The notes: generated by a model not told the origin, from the sequence alone. A DNA stretch of 64,000 nucleotides from Diphasiastrum complanatum (GCA_029204225.1 CM055097.1:13006721-13070720); one strand, 5' to 3'; shown: positions 1 to 13,600, counted from the stretch's first letter. A program made the numbers and translations.

Positions 1-87
1 TTCTAAGTGATCACTTTATTTTTGGGAATAATTAGATTGGGTAGAATGTTCATGTGGATAATCGATGACCTAGCTGCCATGTGACAT

Positions 88-345
88 CCAATCATTGGTG
101 CATGTGCTATGTGATAGCTAGCCATTGGCTATTTGCATGAACATTTTGCAAGAAGGTTTCATGTCGAATTGTCAATCTCTCATTGGTTGTCCAAATGAAC
201 ATATAGAGAGTTTGAGAGAAGGTTTGTGTGGCAGCCAATCATTGGTGCATGTAACAGCTAGTCACATGCTATCTACGCGAACATATTGTTAAAAGGTTTT
301 ATGCCTAGGTGTCAATCTTCTACTGGTTGTTTACATGAGAGTTTT
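88..345. repeat. Diverged tandem repeat, two units of about 147 bp
   Basis: Two units begin with the same motif CCAATCATTGGTGCATG at 88 and 235. They run through parallel stretches (a GCTAGC/CAGCTAG segment, a GAACAT segment, AAGGTTT, then GTCAATCT and TGGTTGT). Spacing is 147 bp with many substitutions, so the duplication is old. No gene is visible in 1-520; short open frames there have no recognisable domain. Confidence 0.7.
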
Positions 346-879
346 GGCTAAATGTTTGAATCCCTTTAGAAGCACATATAAATCATGTTTCTCAAAGTGG
401 CTTCATGATACCCCAAAAAAAAAGAGAGCACTTGGCATTGATTTGACTTTACCAAATAAGTAAATTTTTTGGAGGGGACTTTCTCATCATAAAATGGATA
501 TTCGAGTTAGTTCAAAAGAATTTGAGAGGAAATATACTTTGTTTAGGTCATTTTCAAGTTACTTGGAATGGGGTGTCACAAGTTTCGATATACGAAACCT
601 ATCACCATTACACGTCCTTTAGAAAGAGACTTTCAAGAATGAGCACAGTTAAAGCCGCAAGGTTGGTCGGGTCGCCCTACATCTTGCATCTCGTGTTGGT
701 GAAGAGAGTTAAAATGTAAGCACATGATAACGAAAGAATTCTCTACCACCATTGGATGAGGATGGGACCTAGACAACAGATTAAATTGGGGTTAAAAGTA
801 GCCTCATCTAGCTTTCAAGCATTTGAGGTACATTTGTGGGACACGACATAGGAAGTACCTTTTCTCTATTGCCCCCTTT

Positions 880-1411
880 TTTTTGTTTTTTTAATTCTCT
901 CTCTCTCACACACAGTCTCAGTCTCTCTCTCTCGTTCTCGTTCTCGTGCAGTACTGCTCTCTCTTTCTTCCGTCGCTCTCGGCGAGCAGCACAGTACGGC
1001 AGCAGCGCCTGCTCCAGTCCGTCCTCCACACGCCAGCGTCAAAGATTTAATGGATCAACAGCCCATTTTTACTTTTCAGCCAGCTGCAGGCATGGCCTTT
1101 TCGCAAATGCATCTAATTTTGTCTGTGGATTCACGTCTCTTGTACCAGCTGCTGCTGTTGCATCCAGTGCAATGTTTTGAGTACTAGTCTACGAATTGCC
1201 GCTGCCCGCACTAGCACTAGCTCAGAACCCAGAACTTGTATTCTTGTTGTTCCGTCTTTTCTTCTTGGCCTGGAAAGCGTTTAATAGGGAGCTTTTCTTC
1301 CTTGCACTCATCTATGTATCAGCTATACCCATGAACTTGGACGCTTGAGCTCATCTCCAATTTTCACCTGGTCCAATTGGTGTGGATCTCTGACCTGCCT
1401 CCATGTTCTCG
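880..1411 (+). promoter_or_regulatory. Pyrimidine-rich stretch, possible 5' leader exon of the lipase gene
   Basis: A poly-T/CT-rich block at about 880-970 is followed by GC-richer sequence and then a consensus-like donor (CTCG|GTAAGC) at 1411/1412. A good 3' splice site (TTGTTGTAG) lies at 4566, 21 bp upstream of the lipase ATG. The CT-rich block could therefore be an upstream non-coding exon and 1412-4566 a leader intron filled with copia debris. This is inference: the rival is a promoter close to the ATG (TATA at 4320). Open frames on both strands here look like products of the CT repeat. Confidence 0.25.
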
Positions 1412-1667
1412 GTAAGCATCGTGCCTAGTCACCCAATTAGCATGTGTTGTGTTCTATTCTGATTACCTACAAATTGCCGCGATCAGTGGCTAAATTTCTA
1501 TTCATGTAACTAGCATGTTTTATGTTTCTAGTCTACTAACAAATTGCCAACACCAGTATTGAACTTTCTTGAAGCCTCTACTTCATCATTGTTCCTTTTA
1601 GCGATTTCAAACAGTCCGCTATAACAATTTTCCAGTTGAATGACGATCTGTGATCTGATTGCCACAA

Positions 1668-2585
1668 CTAATCAGCACACGACAAAGACAAGATACAGTT
1701 ACGCTTACTCTCTCTCACAATACAGTTGTAACGCTCTCCCACTGTACAGTTTTGTAATTGTCTGACGGGCATATGTTTCTGAATAATCCAAGGTTTCCAT
1801 TTGACTACAACCTTTAGCAACCAGTTTGGCCGGATAGCTTGATATGTGTCAACGTTCCCTTCTGCCTTGTACTTAACCTTAAACACCCATTTGTTTCCTA
1901 TCACTCTCCTTCCGTAAGCCTTCCGTTAGGTGGGTCCACCAATTCCGAGGCTTCATTGTCTTACATCAAGTCCAATTCTTTTTCATTGCCTCTTCCCAGA
2001 AAATCCCATTCATTGCTTTCCTGTGCATCTGCTAACTTGGTTGGTTCTTTCACCCTTTTTGATGCAAGTGTAACAAAACTCATATCATGGTATCTTTCGG
2101 GCATCCTTTAGTTTCTGGTTGATCTCTTGGGTGTTTGATCCTCTTCATAAAAATTGACGTCTCTAGACAATAATGTATTCATCTGTGCTAGGTCATTGAT
2201 CTTGTACCCGAAGCAATCTATTGGGTACCCAACGAATATATCTGGAATCCCACGCGCAAACAACTTCTTTCTGAGCTCTTCTGGGACATGTGCATACGTT
2301 CTGCACTAGAAAATCCTCATATGCTCTACAAAGGGCTTCTTTCCTGACCAAATTGTTTATAAGGTCACGTCTTCCCTAGAGTGTGGGATTTCATTTCAGG
2401 ACATGCACTGCTGTGCAAACAGCTTGGGCCCATAGGAATCTAGACTAATCTTTCTTGTAAAGCATGCATCTCGCCAAGTTCTGAATGGTGCAATTCTTCC
2501 TCTCAGCAAGTTCATTTTGCTAAGGGGTATAGGCCATGGTAAATTCCTGCTGTATACCTTTTTCTCAGCATATTTTTTTGAACTT
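1668..2585 (-). mobile_element. Ty1/copia remnant C1b: integrase C-terminus to start of reverse transcriptase
   Basis: Read on the minus strand, the piece starts at about 2570 with a copia integrase segment containing a TP-QNELAERKNCT-like motif, where the third catalytic Glu sits. It continues through GKKPFVEHMRIF and AHVPEELRKKLFARGIPDIFVGYP, and reaches IGNKWVFKVKYKAEGNVDTY at 1904, the conserved opening of copia RT. There are several stops and frameshifts, and the rest of RT and RNase H are absent. It joins a second copia piece head to tail at about 2585. A dead fossil. Confidence 0.7.
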
Positions 2586-2587
2586 CC

Positions 2588-3998
2588 TTAAATACTCTCC
2601 CCTGTTGTTTGACCTTCCTTGAAGATGGAGATAGACTTTATATGCTTTGCTAACTTCACTATCATACAAAGTGTACCCTTTGCATAATTTGGATCCTCTT
2701 TGGATCTGTCCTCAACAAAGGGGATGAGTATAACAAATACATCCAAAAATCTTGAGATGTTCAACATTAAGTTATCATCATAAAGAACTTGATAAGGTGC
2801 CTTACCATCGAATGGCTCACTAGGCAAGTTATCATCACAAAGAACTTGATAAGGTGCCATACCATTGAATGGCTCACTAGGCAATATGTTCCACATATGG
2901 TTGGCACACAAGATAGCTTCACCCCAAAAAAATAATGGAAAAGACTTTTCAAGTCTCATGGCTTTGGCACATTCACATAATGTCCTATTCTTCTTTTCTG
3001 AAATTCCATTTTGTTGTGGAGTCTGAGGGCAAGTTCCCTCTTGATCCCATGTGTGCTGCAAAACTGCCACCATTATCAGATCTGAAGGCCTTGATTTTCT
3101 TCTTAAACTGATGTTCTTAAACTTGATGAAAGTATCCAGCACTTGAGCTTTGCTCTTTCGAATGCACACCCAGATGTACTTGCTAAAGCCATCAATGAAT
3201 GTTACACTCTTATGTCAAAGCTTAACTAAAGATAAGCCTTCATGTACATTCATTGATCATTTTATAGAAGGAAGAGTAGCTACAAGCTCATAGAGATTAC
3301 CTTGCTTAACTCCTTTAGCTACTCTATCTCTTGATAAAGCAAGCATCATCACAAAACTCTGATTTATGGCCTTTCTCTACCACTTGCCCTACTCCTATCA
3401 AGTTTTTAGTAAGAGTAGGCACATACAAAACATCATTAGGTCTCGAGCTTCTATTTGTGCTTAGGAATATAGGAATACTTTTTACGCCCTCAATAACACA
3501 TTGTCGATCATTAATAGTTTAGATGACGCGTTTAGATCCATCTAGGAAGTGATAGAGGAGGAATGCTTTGTGTGACTAGTTATATGCGAACTAGCACCAC
3601 TATCTATCCACCATGGATCTAACTCATTTGTAGAAGAAACAAGACAATAAGAGACCATCATAAGTGAGTTTTCATCAGTCTCATTGCTGAAGTTACCTTG
3701 CATACCGTCAACTTTTAGATCCATTTTCTTCTGGTAACACTCTTTGGCAAAATGGCCAAGCTTACCCTAGTAGAAAAGTGGATGTGTGGCTTATTCTTCT
3801 TGGTGTCACCACTTGTAGAAGGTGTGCCTTCTCCATATGACTTTGTCCATGGCTTGCTACTCCATTTGCCTTTGCCTTTGTTTGCTCTTGCCTTCGGTGA
3901 AGAAGGCCTCTTCATCACCACCACTAGGAGAAGCATGTCCTTGGGTTTTGGTGTTTGCCAATTTGTGTTGTTCTGTGACCAAAACACTGCCGTCAATG
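2588..3998 (-). mobile_element. Ty1/copia remnant C1a: gag end, protease, integrase
   Basis: Minus-strand order is a Lys-rich gag tail with the remains of a zinc knuckle (about 3996-3715), then protease with [12 protein letters not shown] at about 3625, then integrase ending near the TPQQNGISEKKNRT motif at about 3010. The central integrase region is broken by stops. The protease and integrase resemble the intact element C3 at 43.7-49.7 kb, so both belong to one copia group. No LTR flanks it. Confidence 0.75.
2769..2882. repeat. In-frame 57-bp tandem duplication inside the C1a integrase
   Basis: Two 57-bp units starting at 2769 and 2826 differ at only a few bases. On the minus strand they add 19 residues in frame after the LPSEPF segment. 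This is a local duplication within the dead element. Confidence 0.8.
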
Positions 3999-4033
3999 AT
4001 GTGGATGAATCTATATTAAATATTCCAAAGTGA

Positions 4034-4587
4034 CTCTACTAGAAGGTGAGAAGGTCCTAATTTGAATTAGACAGCCTTCTGGGCATGTAAACATGGCTCT
4101 AGGTTGTGTTTTGACATATCATTTTGATGCATTCATTGACGATATAAGCCTATGAACATAGTTTAGGGCGAATCATGGATAACTATTTCGGTGCATGCTT
4201 GTGTTAAATTATCTTCATGTTATTGTTAGGCAACTTTAGATAAATATCAAGGGAGGTAGCATGGGGGCATCCATTATAATCAATAAATGTTTTTCCCTTT
4301 TCTATCCTTGCTCAAAGAGTATAAAAGGGGAACCCTTAATAAAATTCTTTTGTTACTCTATAGGCCAAACTTTTAGTTAAGTAGGAAATTTCGTGCTAAG
4401 ACCAAGGCATATATTATAAGTGTATATTTTTAAAAGTGATAGTTTTATAAGTGAATGGTTTTTATTGTAGCTTATAATTGAAATGTTGATGACAAGGTAA
4501 AACTTTGTCTAAGTAGACAATATATATTGTATATGAATGAACATTTGACTTGTTGGCTTGTTGTAGCAGCTCAATCTTCAAGTTGAT
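4034..4587 (+). promoter_or_regulatory. Region just upstream of the lipase start, with a TATA-like box at 4320-4327
   Basis: This 550-bp stretch has no coding signal. TATAAAAG at 4320-4327 followed by GGGGAACCC is a plausible core promoter 260 bp upstream of the lipase ATG. A strong pyrimidine-rich 3' splice site at 4550-4566 suggests that transcription may instead begin further upstream and that a leader intron ends here. The TATA could also belong to an unrecognised LTR. The sequence alone does not decide. Confidence 0.35.
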
Positions 4588-4654
4588 ATGGCAACTAAAT
4601 GGATCTTTTGGGTGGTAATTGTGGGAGTCTTATTTGGACTTGCTTCTACTCAAG
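4588..4654 (+). CDS. Lipase exon 1: signal peptide
   Basis: ATG at 4588 opens 22 codons, [20 protein letters not shown] then TQ, a classic secretory signal. The donor is CAAG|GTAAAA and the exon ends in phase 1. The next exon supplies AT to complete a GAT (Asp) codon. No upstream in-frame ATG fits better. Confidence 0.8.
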
Positions 4655-7600
4655 GTAAAACATATCACTTTTTCCACTTTTGATTGGTTTTTGGTCCTTG
4701 AAGCATCCTTCACAATGCGTGGTTTTATATGGAGACATATATCTTAATGTGCTTCATGCCCAAATGATAGATTTGATTAGTACATCCAAATGGTAATATC
4801 ATCATGAGACACTTCATTGCATTCTAAAAGAGAAGTATAACTTGCACTAAAAATTGAACTCATTTACTATATGATAAGTTGATCATAAGCTCCACATGCA
4901 TGAAATTCAATGTCGCAGACATGCTCGCAAAAAGATGTAAGCAAATAGAGGATAACCCCTAAGATGAGGATAGGAGAACACAATAGAAGAGACTATGGAG
5001 CCAAACCGCCCAACCAATCCTAGATCAAACCTAGATCTAGCCCCCAAGCCATGCCATGTGAAGCAAGAGGAGAAGAGAGAAACTGGTAACCTAAAACCCA
5101 ATATGTCGACGGGAGAATCCCTACCTCATTATATAGAGAGTAGAGAGTGTCTGGGTCCCCTCAAGGTTATTAGTCACAAACTGGCCTCGACATGGAATTA
5201 AATCTCGGCGTGACCAATAATCTTGAACACTTGAGGGCCGATCTACCATATTAGGACTATGCCAGGTCCTTAACCGAATATGGCAATAACATCTGCAAAG
5301 CTGCTTATCATTTTACTGATTTTGTTGACAGGTGGTGGCACAAGTCATTGAAGTCCAATCAGGCTCCTTCCACCTGGGTTGATGTCAAACGAGCTTTTGA
5401 TGCTCAGTTCATTCCTCCACATGAACATGTACGTGTGATGGATACTAGGTTTTAATTGTCAGAGGTGGTACACAATGCAGAAATATACGATAAGTATATG
5501 GAAGTGCTTATTAAGATACCAGAGGAGATTCTTCAATGGCTCGTGGTGCACAAGTTCATCTTTGGCCTTCGTGAAGAGTTGAGACCTTCATTGTTTAATA
5601 AAGGTTGCAAAACTTTGGAAGAGGCAATTGTAACAATGGTCAACTTTGAAGGAAATGTGCGCAACAAGACTGAATCTGGAGTGGCAAGTTGGCCCCAAAA
5701 GAAGGGTTCACAATTGTCCGGCCAAGCTAATCAGAAGGCTTTTTTCAAAAGGATCCCATCCAGATGCAGCAACTTTGAAGCGCAAGTCGACATCTCCTAT
5801 GGCTCGTCATGCTTATGACAAGTCTCCCCTCACTCCAGAGCAAAAGGATAAGGCCAAGAAAGATGAATTATATATTTTTGTCATAGTAAGCATCTTTTCA
5901 AGCATATTCCCCGACACAAGTGCAAGAAGTTCCATGCATTACAACAACGTCAAGATGAGGGCAAGGATGAGAAAATTTTGGTTGACAATAGTAGGCAACA
6001 ATGAGGACACTAGACATGTCATGACTGTCTTGGTGGGGAAGATTGCTCCAGAGACACTCGGTTGCTTTTTGTCCACCAAGACACGTGAAGCCTATCAATT
6101 TCCAGATACTGAGCTAATACGCATGAGGGAGAAGTTGGAAGGTCATGATGTGCTTGTCTTATTTAACATGAGTTCCTTACATAATATTATTGATTCACAC
6201 ATGGCGAAGTAGTTTGCTTAGCTATTGTTCCTTCTGATTACCGCTATACAATTGAGATGCTAGATGGTAAGGGAACAGAGGTTTGGGATAATAGAATCTC
6301 TTGGGCATCTTTCCTATTCAGACATATGTCGAGAAGTTAGAATTTGGGATCACTATATTAGCTAAGTTTGATATTGTACTTGGTAAGCAGTGGGATGTGA
6401 GTGCGTAGGCCGCTATAAATTTCACTTTGCATGTGTATAGATTTAGACATGAGGGTATGTCTAGTGTCCTAAAGGGGGAGAGACCATCTATCGAAGGTCC
6501 TCTTATCACCTATATGCAAATAAAGAGAATGGACTTGCAGTATTTGTGGTTGTGTTATGTGAGTGTTGATTCTAGTTTTGACAGCAATCAAATAACCATA
6601 CTAACGATCCACATGCAACTTCATCTATTTTTGCATCTTCTAGAGCACATGCATCTGGATTACAGCAAACATTCAGCAAGTGAGCTACAGAAGTCCATCC
6701 GCGCTCAATTTAAACATATATTAATCAGCGACATGCCAGAGGGATTGCCATCTAGAAGGAATGTTGAGCATTGTATTGAGCTCATTCTAGGTGCAAGTTC
6801 TATATGTAAGCCTCCTTATAGGATGAGCCTGAAAGAGGATGACGAAGTCAGAAGGATGTTGGAGGAATATTTTAAGATGTAGTATGTCCCTCCCAGTTAT
6901 TCACCCTTCATCTCTCCTATTTTAGTTGTTAAGAAAAAGGATGGTAGTTTTTGGATGTGCGTTGATGACAAGGGATTGAATAAAATCACTATAAAGCACA
7001 TATGTTCGATACACATGATTGATGATCTACTGGATGCGTTGCAGGGTGCAACAATTTTCTATAAGATAGATCTCAAGTGGGTACCATCATTAACAGATTC
7101 GAGATGAAGACGTCCTGAAGAAGACCTTTTGAACCCGTTTTGGGCATTATGAATTTTTTGATTATGCAGCAACCACAACGTGACTATATGGGCAACTTTG
7201 TCATCAATTTTGTTGACGATATATTGGTCTATAGTAAGGCAGTAGTGGAGCATGAAATTCATGTCCAGACCATATATGGCAAGTTACAAGCTTCTGCTCT
7301 GTATGCCAATGCTCAAAAGACCGAATGGTGTAAGACTCGTTTCAAGTATTTGGGTCGCATAGTGATAGCTGAGGGTATTACGGTTGACCCAACCAAGGTG
7401 GCTGCGATTAAGAACTGGCCAAGGCCTATCAATATATACCAGTTGCAATATTTTTTGGGCTTTTGTAAGTTCTACCAGAGGTTCGTTAGGAACTATTCTT
7501 GGGTAGTTGCTCTTTTAACGGACTAGTTACAGAAGAACAACACTATAGTTCGATGGAGTGTTGAAGTTCAACACAATTTCGGTGGCCATGGCTCCAGTTC

Positions 7601-10600
7601 TCAAGATTGTTGCTAATCAAACACCGTTTGACCTAGAGACAGATGCTAGTGGCATTGTCATAGGTGCAATGTTGAGCCAAGAGGGTAAAGCAATAGCCTT
7701 TGAGAGTAAAAACTTGACACCAGCTCAACAAAGATATTCCACACACAAGCAGGAGCCATATGCAATCATACATGTGCTCAAGGTGTGGCAACATTACTTA
7801 TACTACCCCAAGTTTTATGTGTACACTGTACACAAACCATCATACTTTGAAGATCATAAGGAGCGACAATTGCAAAATCATCTCCTCCAAAAGTATCCAA
7901 TGACTTGGAAAGGGCATCCATTGTCAAATGCTACCTACGAGGCGCAACAATGTTTGCAAAAGTCTTACCCGAAGTTTGTCATCGAGGACTGATGACTTGC
8001 CAGAGAAGGGAAGGATTGTTAGTTTGACTCTAGCATGACCTCGGGAGTCAGCACGGCCAATTGCCAGAGAGGGCATGAGGCCAAGTATTGGTGAAGGCCA
8101 GTAACCAAAGTGGTCAGTGTTCGCAAGTCACATGTGACATGCATGCAAGGTGGACTATTCACCCACAGTTGGATGCCATGTGCCAGGTGACAGGAATAGC
8201 AGGTAGGACTCATAGAGGGGGTGGGAGGTTGATTCTACACACCAGCCTTTTAGTTTCAAAATCTTGGAGAGAGGTTTGAAACAATGATCACATCGGAGCA
8301 CTTGGAGTTACATCCCGGTTAGAAGTGCTGAGTTCTCAAAGGAGGTTTGGAATTGGAATTTGTTAATTCTTGGAGCTCTTCAAAATTGTTGGTAATGTGC
8401 CTATCGTCATGTTTTAATTTTGAAGGAGAAGCTGAGAATTAGTCTTGTAATTTCATTCTGAATTTTCTGGTTTTTGAGAAGAATTCCAATTCATGTTTTA
8501 TGATTTGCAAGTGTGAATCATTTGGCTTGTTGCTTGGACTCACATACTTTGGAGATTTGGATAGATGCAAGTTATGTTTGGTGGTAGGATTCATGCATGA
8601 CTAACTTTGTTTAATGGTTGATTCATGAAAATCAATTTTTCCAGAAGAATTAAACTATTAGTGATGCTGTTACATGAATCTATTTACAGCCAAAGTATAA
8701 CAAGGTGTGAACTGCAATTCTGTCATTTCTCTAGATAGTTGTTGAGAATAAGCTGTTTTGTAGTTGAATCCTGCAAACCAGGCCATTTCATCAGTATGAT
8801 TCCTAGTTTTCTTGGATAAACTGTGAAGTTTCTGGGGAAAATAGGGACAGGGTATATACTGGTTGAAATACCACATGCATGAGTGTGAGAGGAGCAGTAA
8901 TTCTGGTTAGTGAGCCATTATCAGCGTTTAGGCCTCTTCTTAAGCTCGTTTTTGAGATTTGAAGCCTTGGATTGCTATTGTAAGCCATGAGACAACAGGT
9001 TCTAGCACTGTGGTTGTATTCTCAATTTTTTTGTTTTGCGTAAGAGTTGCAGACAGAGGTCCCAGGTGCTATGTTGGTCTTCAGGCTTTGTTCTGCCTGT
9101 AATGTCAGATTCGAAAACAGTAGGCAGACTGTTGTCTTGTGGTCATTATATTAGGATTATAAGGAATTGTGATGATTCTTAAGTGTGGTGATTAATTCTT
9201 CTTCTATTAATTGAGTAAGAATTCAGATCAGTGTTTTGAATATCTTTACTCCAGAATTATTGAGAACCTATGGATCTCATAGACATTCTCACAAGGAAAG
9301 TTATCTTACTTATGGAGAATTTAATTTATCTAGTGGATGCTATTCTGCTACAGTTTATGGTCTGCAGATGCTTGAGTACAGTTTTTTCTTTTGATTGGAT
9401 CTCCAGTTATTAAAGGGGACAGACAAATCTATTGAGATGAATGGGTGCTATTTTCTTGCATTTGATACTAGAAACAGAAGCATTTAACTCAAGAGTATCC
9501 GAGATACTCAGAGTTGAGTTTTAATCATTCTATATCTTAATGATTCTCCTAGAGATTCTAGTTGAATGAATTATCATATCTTAGAATTATATACTAAGGA
9601 TAGTTGTACTTGGAAGCTTTATATAAATTGTCTGCCAGAGTTTGTGGATGATTTCAGACTGTAATTATTATTATTTTTCTTTAACTTTAGTCTCCTAAGT
9701 TAGGGCATATTTCACTCAGTGGTTCATGTAAGTGTTTTACATGAGGGTCATGTCACTAACTTGTGTTGAGTGTAATTTGTTTGAGAAATTTATTGCTTAG
9801 TGTACTTTTCAAACTTGAGCTGTACTCCAGAACAGAGATTAACAATTGGAAATTGGTTTATCTCTGAGTACTTGTTTGATATGAAAGTCAAACTAAGGAT
9901 AATGGTTTTCTCGGTTACTATTGAAAGTTAAAGGAACTGTTCCTGTAATTCTTTCCTGTTTTAAGGAGCTTCTAAGGATAGAAGCAGTTTATGGAGGGAA
10001 GAATGTTATGGCCATATTCGGTTAAGGACCTGGCATAGTCCTAATATGGTAGACCGGCCCTCCAGTGTTCAAGATTATTGGTCACGCCGAGATTTAATTC
10101 CATGTCGAGGCCAGTTTGTGACTAATAACCTTGAGAGGACCCAAACACTCTTATTGAGACATATGGAGTATTGCATGTCTGTGTGACGGATATAGGCAGG
10201 AGGACTGCATGAAGAGATGTAACCTATTTATAGTTGACCTGCATGGGGATTGCATGGTTAGATGCACATGACTCTACTCTCTATATAATGAGGTAGGGAT
10301 TCTCCCGTCGACATATTGGGTTTTAGGTTATCAGTTTCTCTCTTCTCCTCTTGCTTCACATGGCATGGCGGGGGCTAAATCCAGGTTTGATCTAGGATTG
10401 GTTGGGCGGTTTGGCTCCATAGTCTCTTCTATTGTGTTCTCCTATCCTCATCTTAGGGGTTATCCTCTTGTGGTCATTATAGCGGACTTGCCAGTCGTCA
10501 TCAATTGAGGACCGCTTCAAATCAAAGTATTCTTCCCATTTGTGCAGCCATTGATCTACAACATCAATAGTCCTTTGGGGAGGATTATCGGAAAATCGGA

Positions 10601-13600
10601 TAGCTTTATGTCTGTCCTCTGGATAGGGTGGATGATACCCAGGACGAGGAGTTGGAAACAGATATGGATATGGTGGAGGATACTGAGAAGATGGTGCATA
10701 ACAACACCTGTAGGTGAACTTGCAGCCACCGTTTTTGGATTATGATCAGGGCTCGGGATAGGGCTAGTAGGCGGCGATTGAAGGGCAATCGTAGGACTAA
10801 GAGGGATATCAATATGGTTGTCTACCATAATGGATAGAGAATCTTTTTTGTCTCTCAATCAAAACAAAAAAGCAGCAAAGTCATATTTCTCGTAAAGAGG
10901 GAAAACGGAAAAAAAAACCTAAAAAGCGGGATTCAAAAGGATAGATTATTTCTTGGTCTTGATAATTTATGTTGTACACACACTCCCAATGATCATTTGG
11001 AAAATGATAGAATAATATTCAGCTTTCAAAAGCAGAAAATCTTAGAGTTGCCGCAAACCAGTTCCTGGTCCATACCGTCCCACTTTCCCTAAATCTTGTC
11101 TTGGCCCGGACTTTTTTGACTTCCGGCTAAAAAGGTAAAAGAAAAGCGCTGAATCAGATGTAAATCACTTGCAATGAGATCTGAAAAATTGCTGAGGGTC
11201 TATCCAGAGTAGGTCATCCTTCTCTTAAGAATCTACAATTTCAGGTCTAACCGGTAAGAAACCAGGAATTTATGAAGCTTCAACTCCGAAACCTTGGAAA
11301 ATGCTTCAAAAATGGATTTTTTGCTCAAAAAATATCATCGTTTGCATATTTGTTTGGTTGACCTCTTCCTAGGCAGCATTTTAAGGTTAGAAAGGTGTCC
11401 CAAAAATTTGGTTCAATTATGTGACCTGTAGAAAGAGTTTTGAGTGTTTTTCTATTGAAAATAGTGCCCAAATTTGAAAAAATCCTATGTTTGTCCCAAA
11501 AGCGTGTTAGGCCAGTCATCTTTCAGCAATTACAGTAGCAATCCACCTGACATCATTCTTTCCCGCAAATTTCCCAAATGTTTTTGAGAAAAATGAATTT
11601 TTTTCCCCACATTCCCTCTAGAACGGGTTGTTCCTCTCTCTAGAACGTCGCTTTGATACCAACTGTCACAAACCCCTCTCTCCAAGTTCTTGAAATTCAA
11701 AGGCCAGTGTGTAGAGTCAACCTCCCCAATCGTAGGCACCCCCTCTATTCCTGTCACCTAGCACATGACATCCAACTGTTGGTGATCACTTTACCTAGCA
11801 TCATGCATGCATGTCAGCTGTGATTTGTGAATACTAAGAAACTCATGCAAGACCTATGACCCACTTGGTCGAGTAGCATCTCGTCACTGACGACTAGGAT
11901 CTCGATGCTCACAATTCATCGTGTTTCTGACAAGTTCTCAGGCAGTCACACTAGGTCACTGCTTGTGACTCACTGGTCCCAGCTAGGAATATTTCGGTCC
12001 TAGAACCTTCTAACAGATCCATACTAACTGTGGTAGAGTTCCACTCTACTGTAGAAGGCTGTTTTCAGGATGGACATGTCTGCGACTAGCTGTAGACAGG
12101 TTGTTTGCAGGCGTAATAGGCTGTAGGAGCAGCAATGAGCCTCTCAAGATAACACTCCAGTGATGGACTGTCAAAACAGGGCAGTGATGGACTGTAGGAG
12201 CAATCCTCTGATATTTTTCCAGCGATTTTATCAGCGAGCAGCTGCTGAACTGCAGCGATGGACTGCAAAAGGGACTGTGGGACAGCGAAGGTCATGTAAA
12301 CAGTTGATTTACTGATTTTTCAGTCCTGATTTCCAGCGATGGATCTCGAAGCTCCTTCCTGCAGGTTGTGTGATCTCCAAATCGTCGCTTCAAATGTTAG
12401 ACTCCAATTTGAAACTTGACTCTAAACATAGCACATCAACTACACAGATCTAAAAATTCGATCCTTATTGATTTCCCTGCATGCATATAACATCACAAAC
12501 ATAAAACATGGTGGAGTTGGCTGCCTTGTCTCCTCCCAACCTTTGCTGCATAAGATTAGGATTAAGAATGCCTCGCTCTAGGCTCACTTATGCACAATTT
12601 CCCCTTAACCTTGACCCTTCCTAATGTCCACACATTGTCAATTCCATGCACAGTCGACACTTGCCACTTGGCAGTACCCTGACACATAAGTAAGTGAGTA
12701 GTTTGACATGACTCATACACTGGATTAAGTGTCCCAGTGAGCATGTGACACGTCATGTTTGACCGATCAATCCTGACATGTATCACTCATTCACTGGACC
12801 AAGTGTCCCAGTGAGCATATGACATGTGCCCTGTTGACTAGTCAACTCCTACTTTTTAGGAGGCCAGTTCAGCCGCTACCAATTAATGACCTAGTACCCT
12901 ACACCAAAGCTCAACATGCGACTCAGAGGCTCTAATAACAGTTTTATTTACGTGACTTAGCCATTTATGTACTACAAAAATTGTAAGCAACCGGGACAGG
13001 GAGTAAAAGCTATAACAGCATGATAGAAAAAAACTCACTCTTTTTTACTATTTGCAAATGATATGTGCATAGACATGATAAATTATGAATGGCCACATAT
13101 GAAGACCATCCTAATTCTATGATCAAAGTGCTTCATGGTTTTACTTTGTGCATACAACTCTTGCTAGTGCTACTAGTTCTAGTGCCACCAGAAATTCATG
13201 TAGAAAGAAAACTTTTATATACTTATTTACTTATAGTGGATCTTACACAAATGCATTGCTAAAACCATTGGTCCAATAGGCACATTCCTATCAGCACAAA
13301 TGGAATGATGCAAACTATTGAGCTGGAACTCGTATGCATGAATATCTCTTACAATGTCAGTTTTGGCATTGCATGCGTACAGATGTCAAACGCAACATCA
13401 AGTTGAGCCAATTGTGTAGTCTCAATATTCAAATTCTTTGTGCAACATCAAGCCAGTTTTGAAGTCTCAATATTCAAATTCTTTGTGTAACTATGAATCG
13501 TTAAGTTCATACCCACAACGGTTTTGTCTCACTCTTTTGGACCCTGCTGTTCATTACATTATGTGACGATCTTGTAGCAAAATTGAACACAGTACATGCC

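Noticed and set aside
836-1180. 114-residue Ser/Leu-rich frame and its antisense Arg/Glu-rich partner
   Set aside because: Composition is the translation of a CT repeat. More likely an untranslated leader.
4907-5201. Overlapping plus and minus open frames of 64 and 68 residues
   Set aside because: They lie wholly in LTR-X, whose other copies do not keep the frames. No domain.
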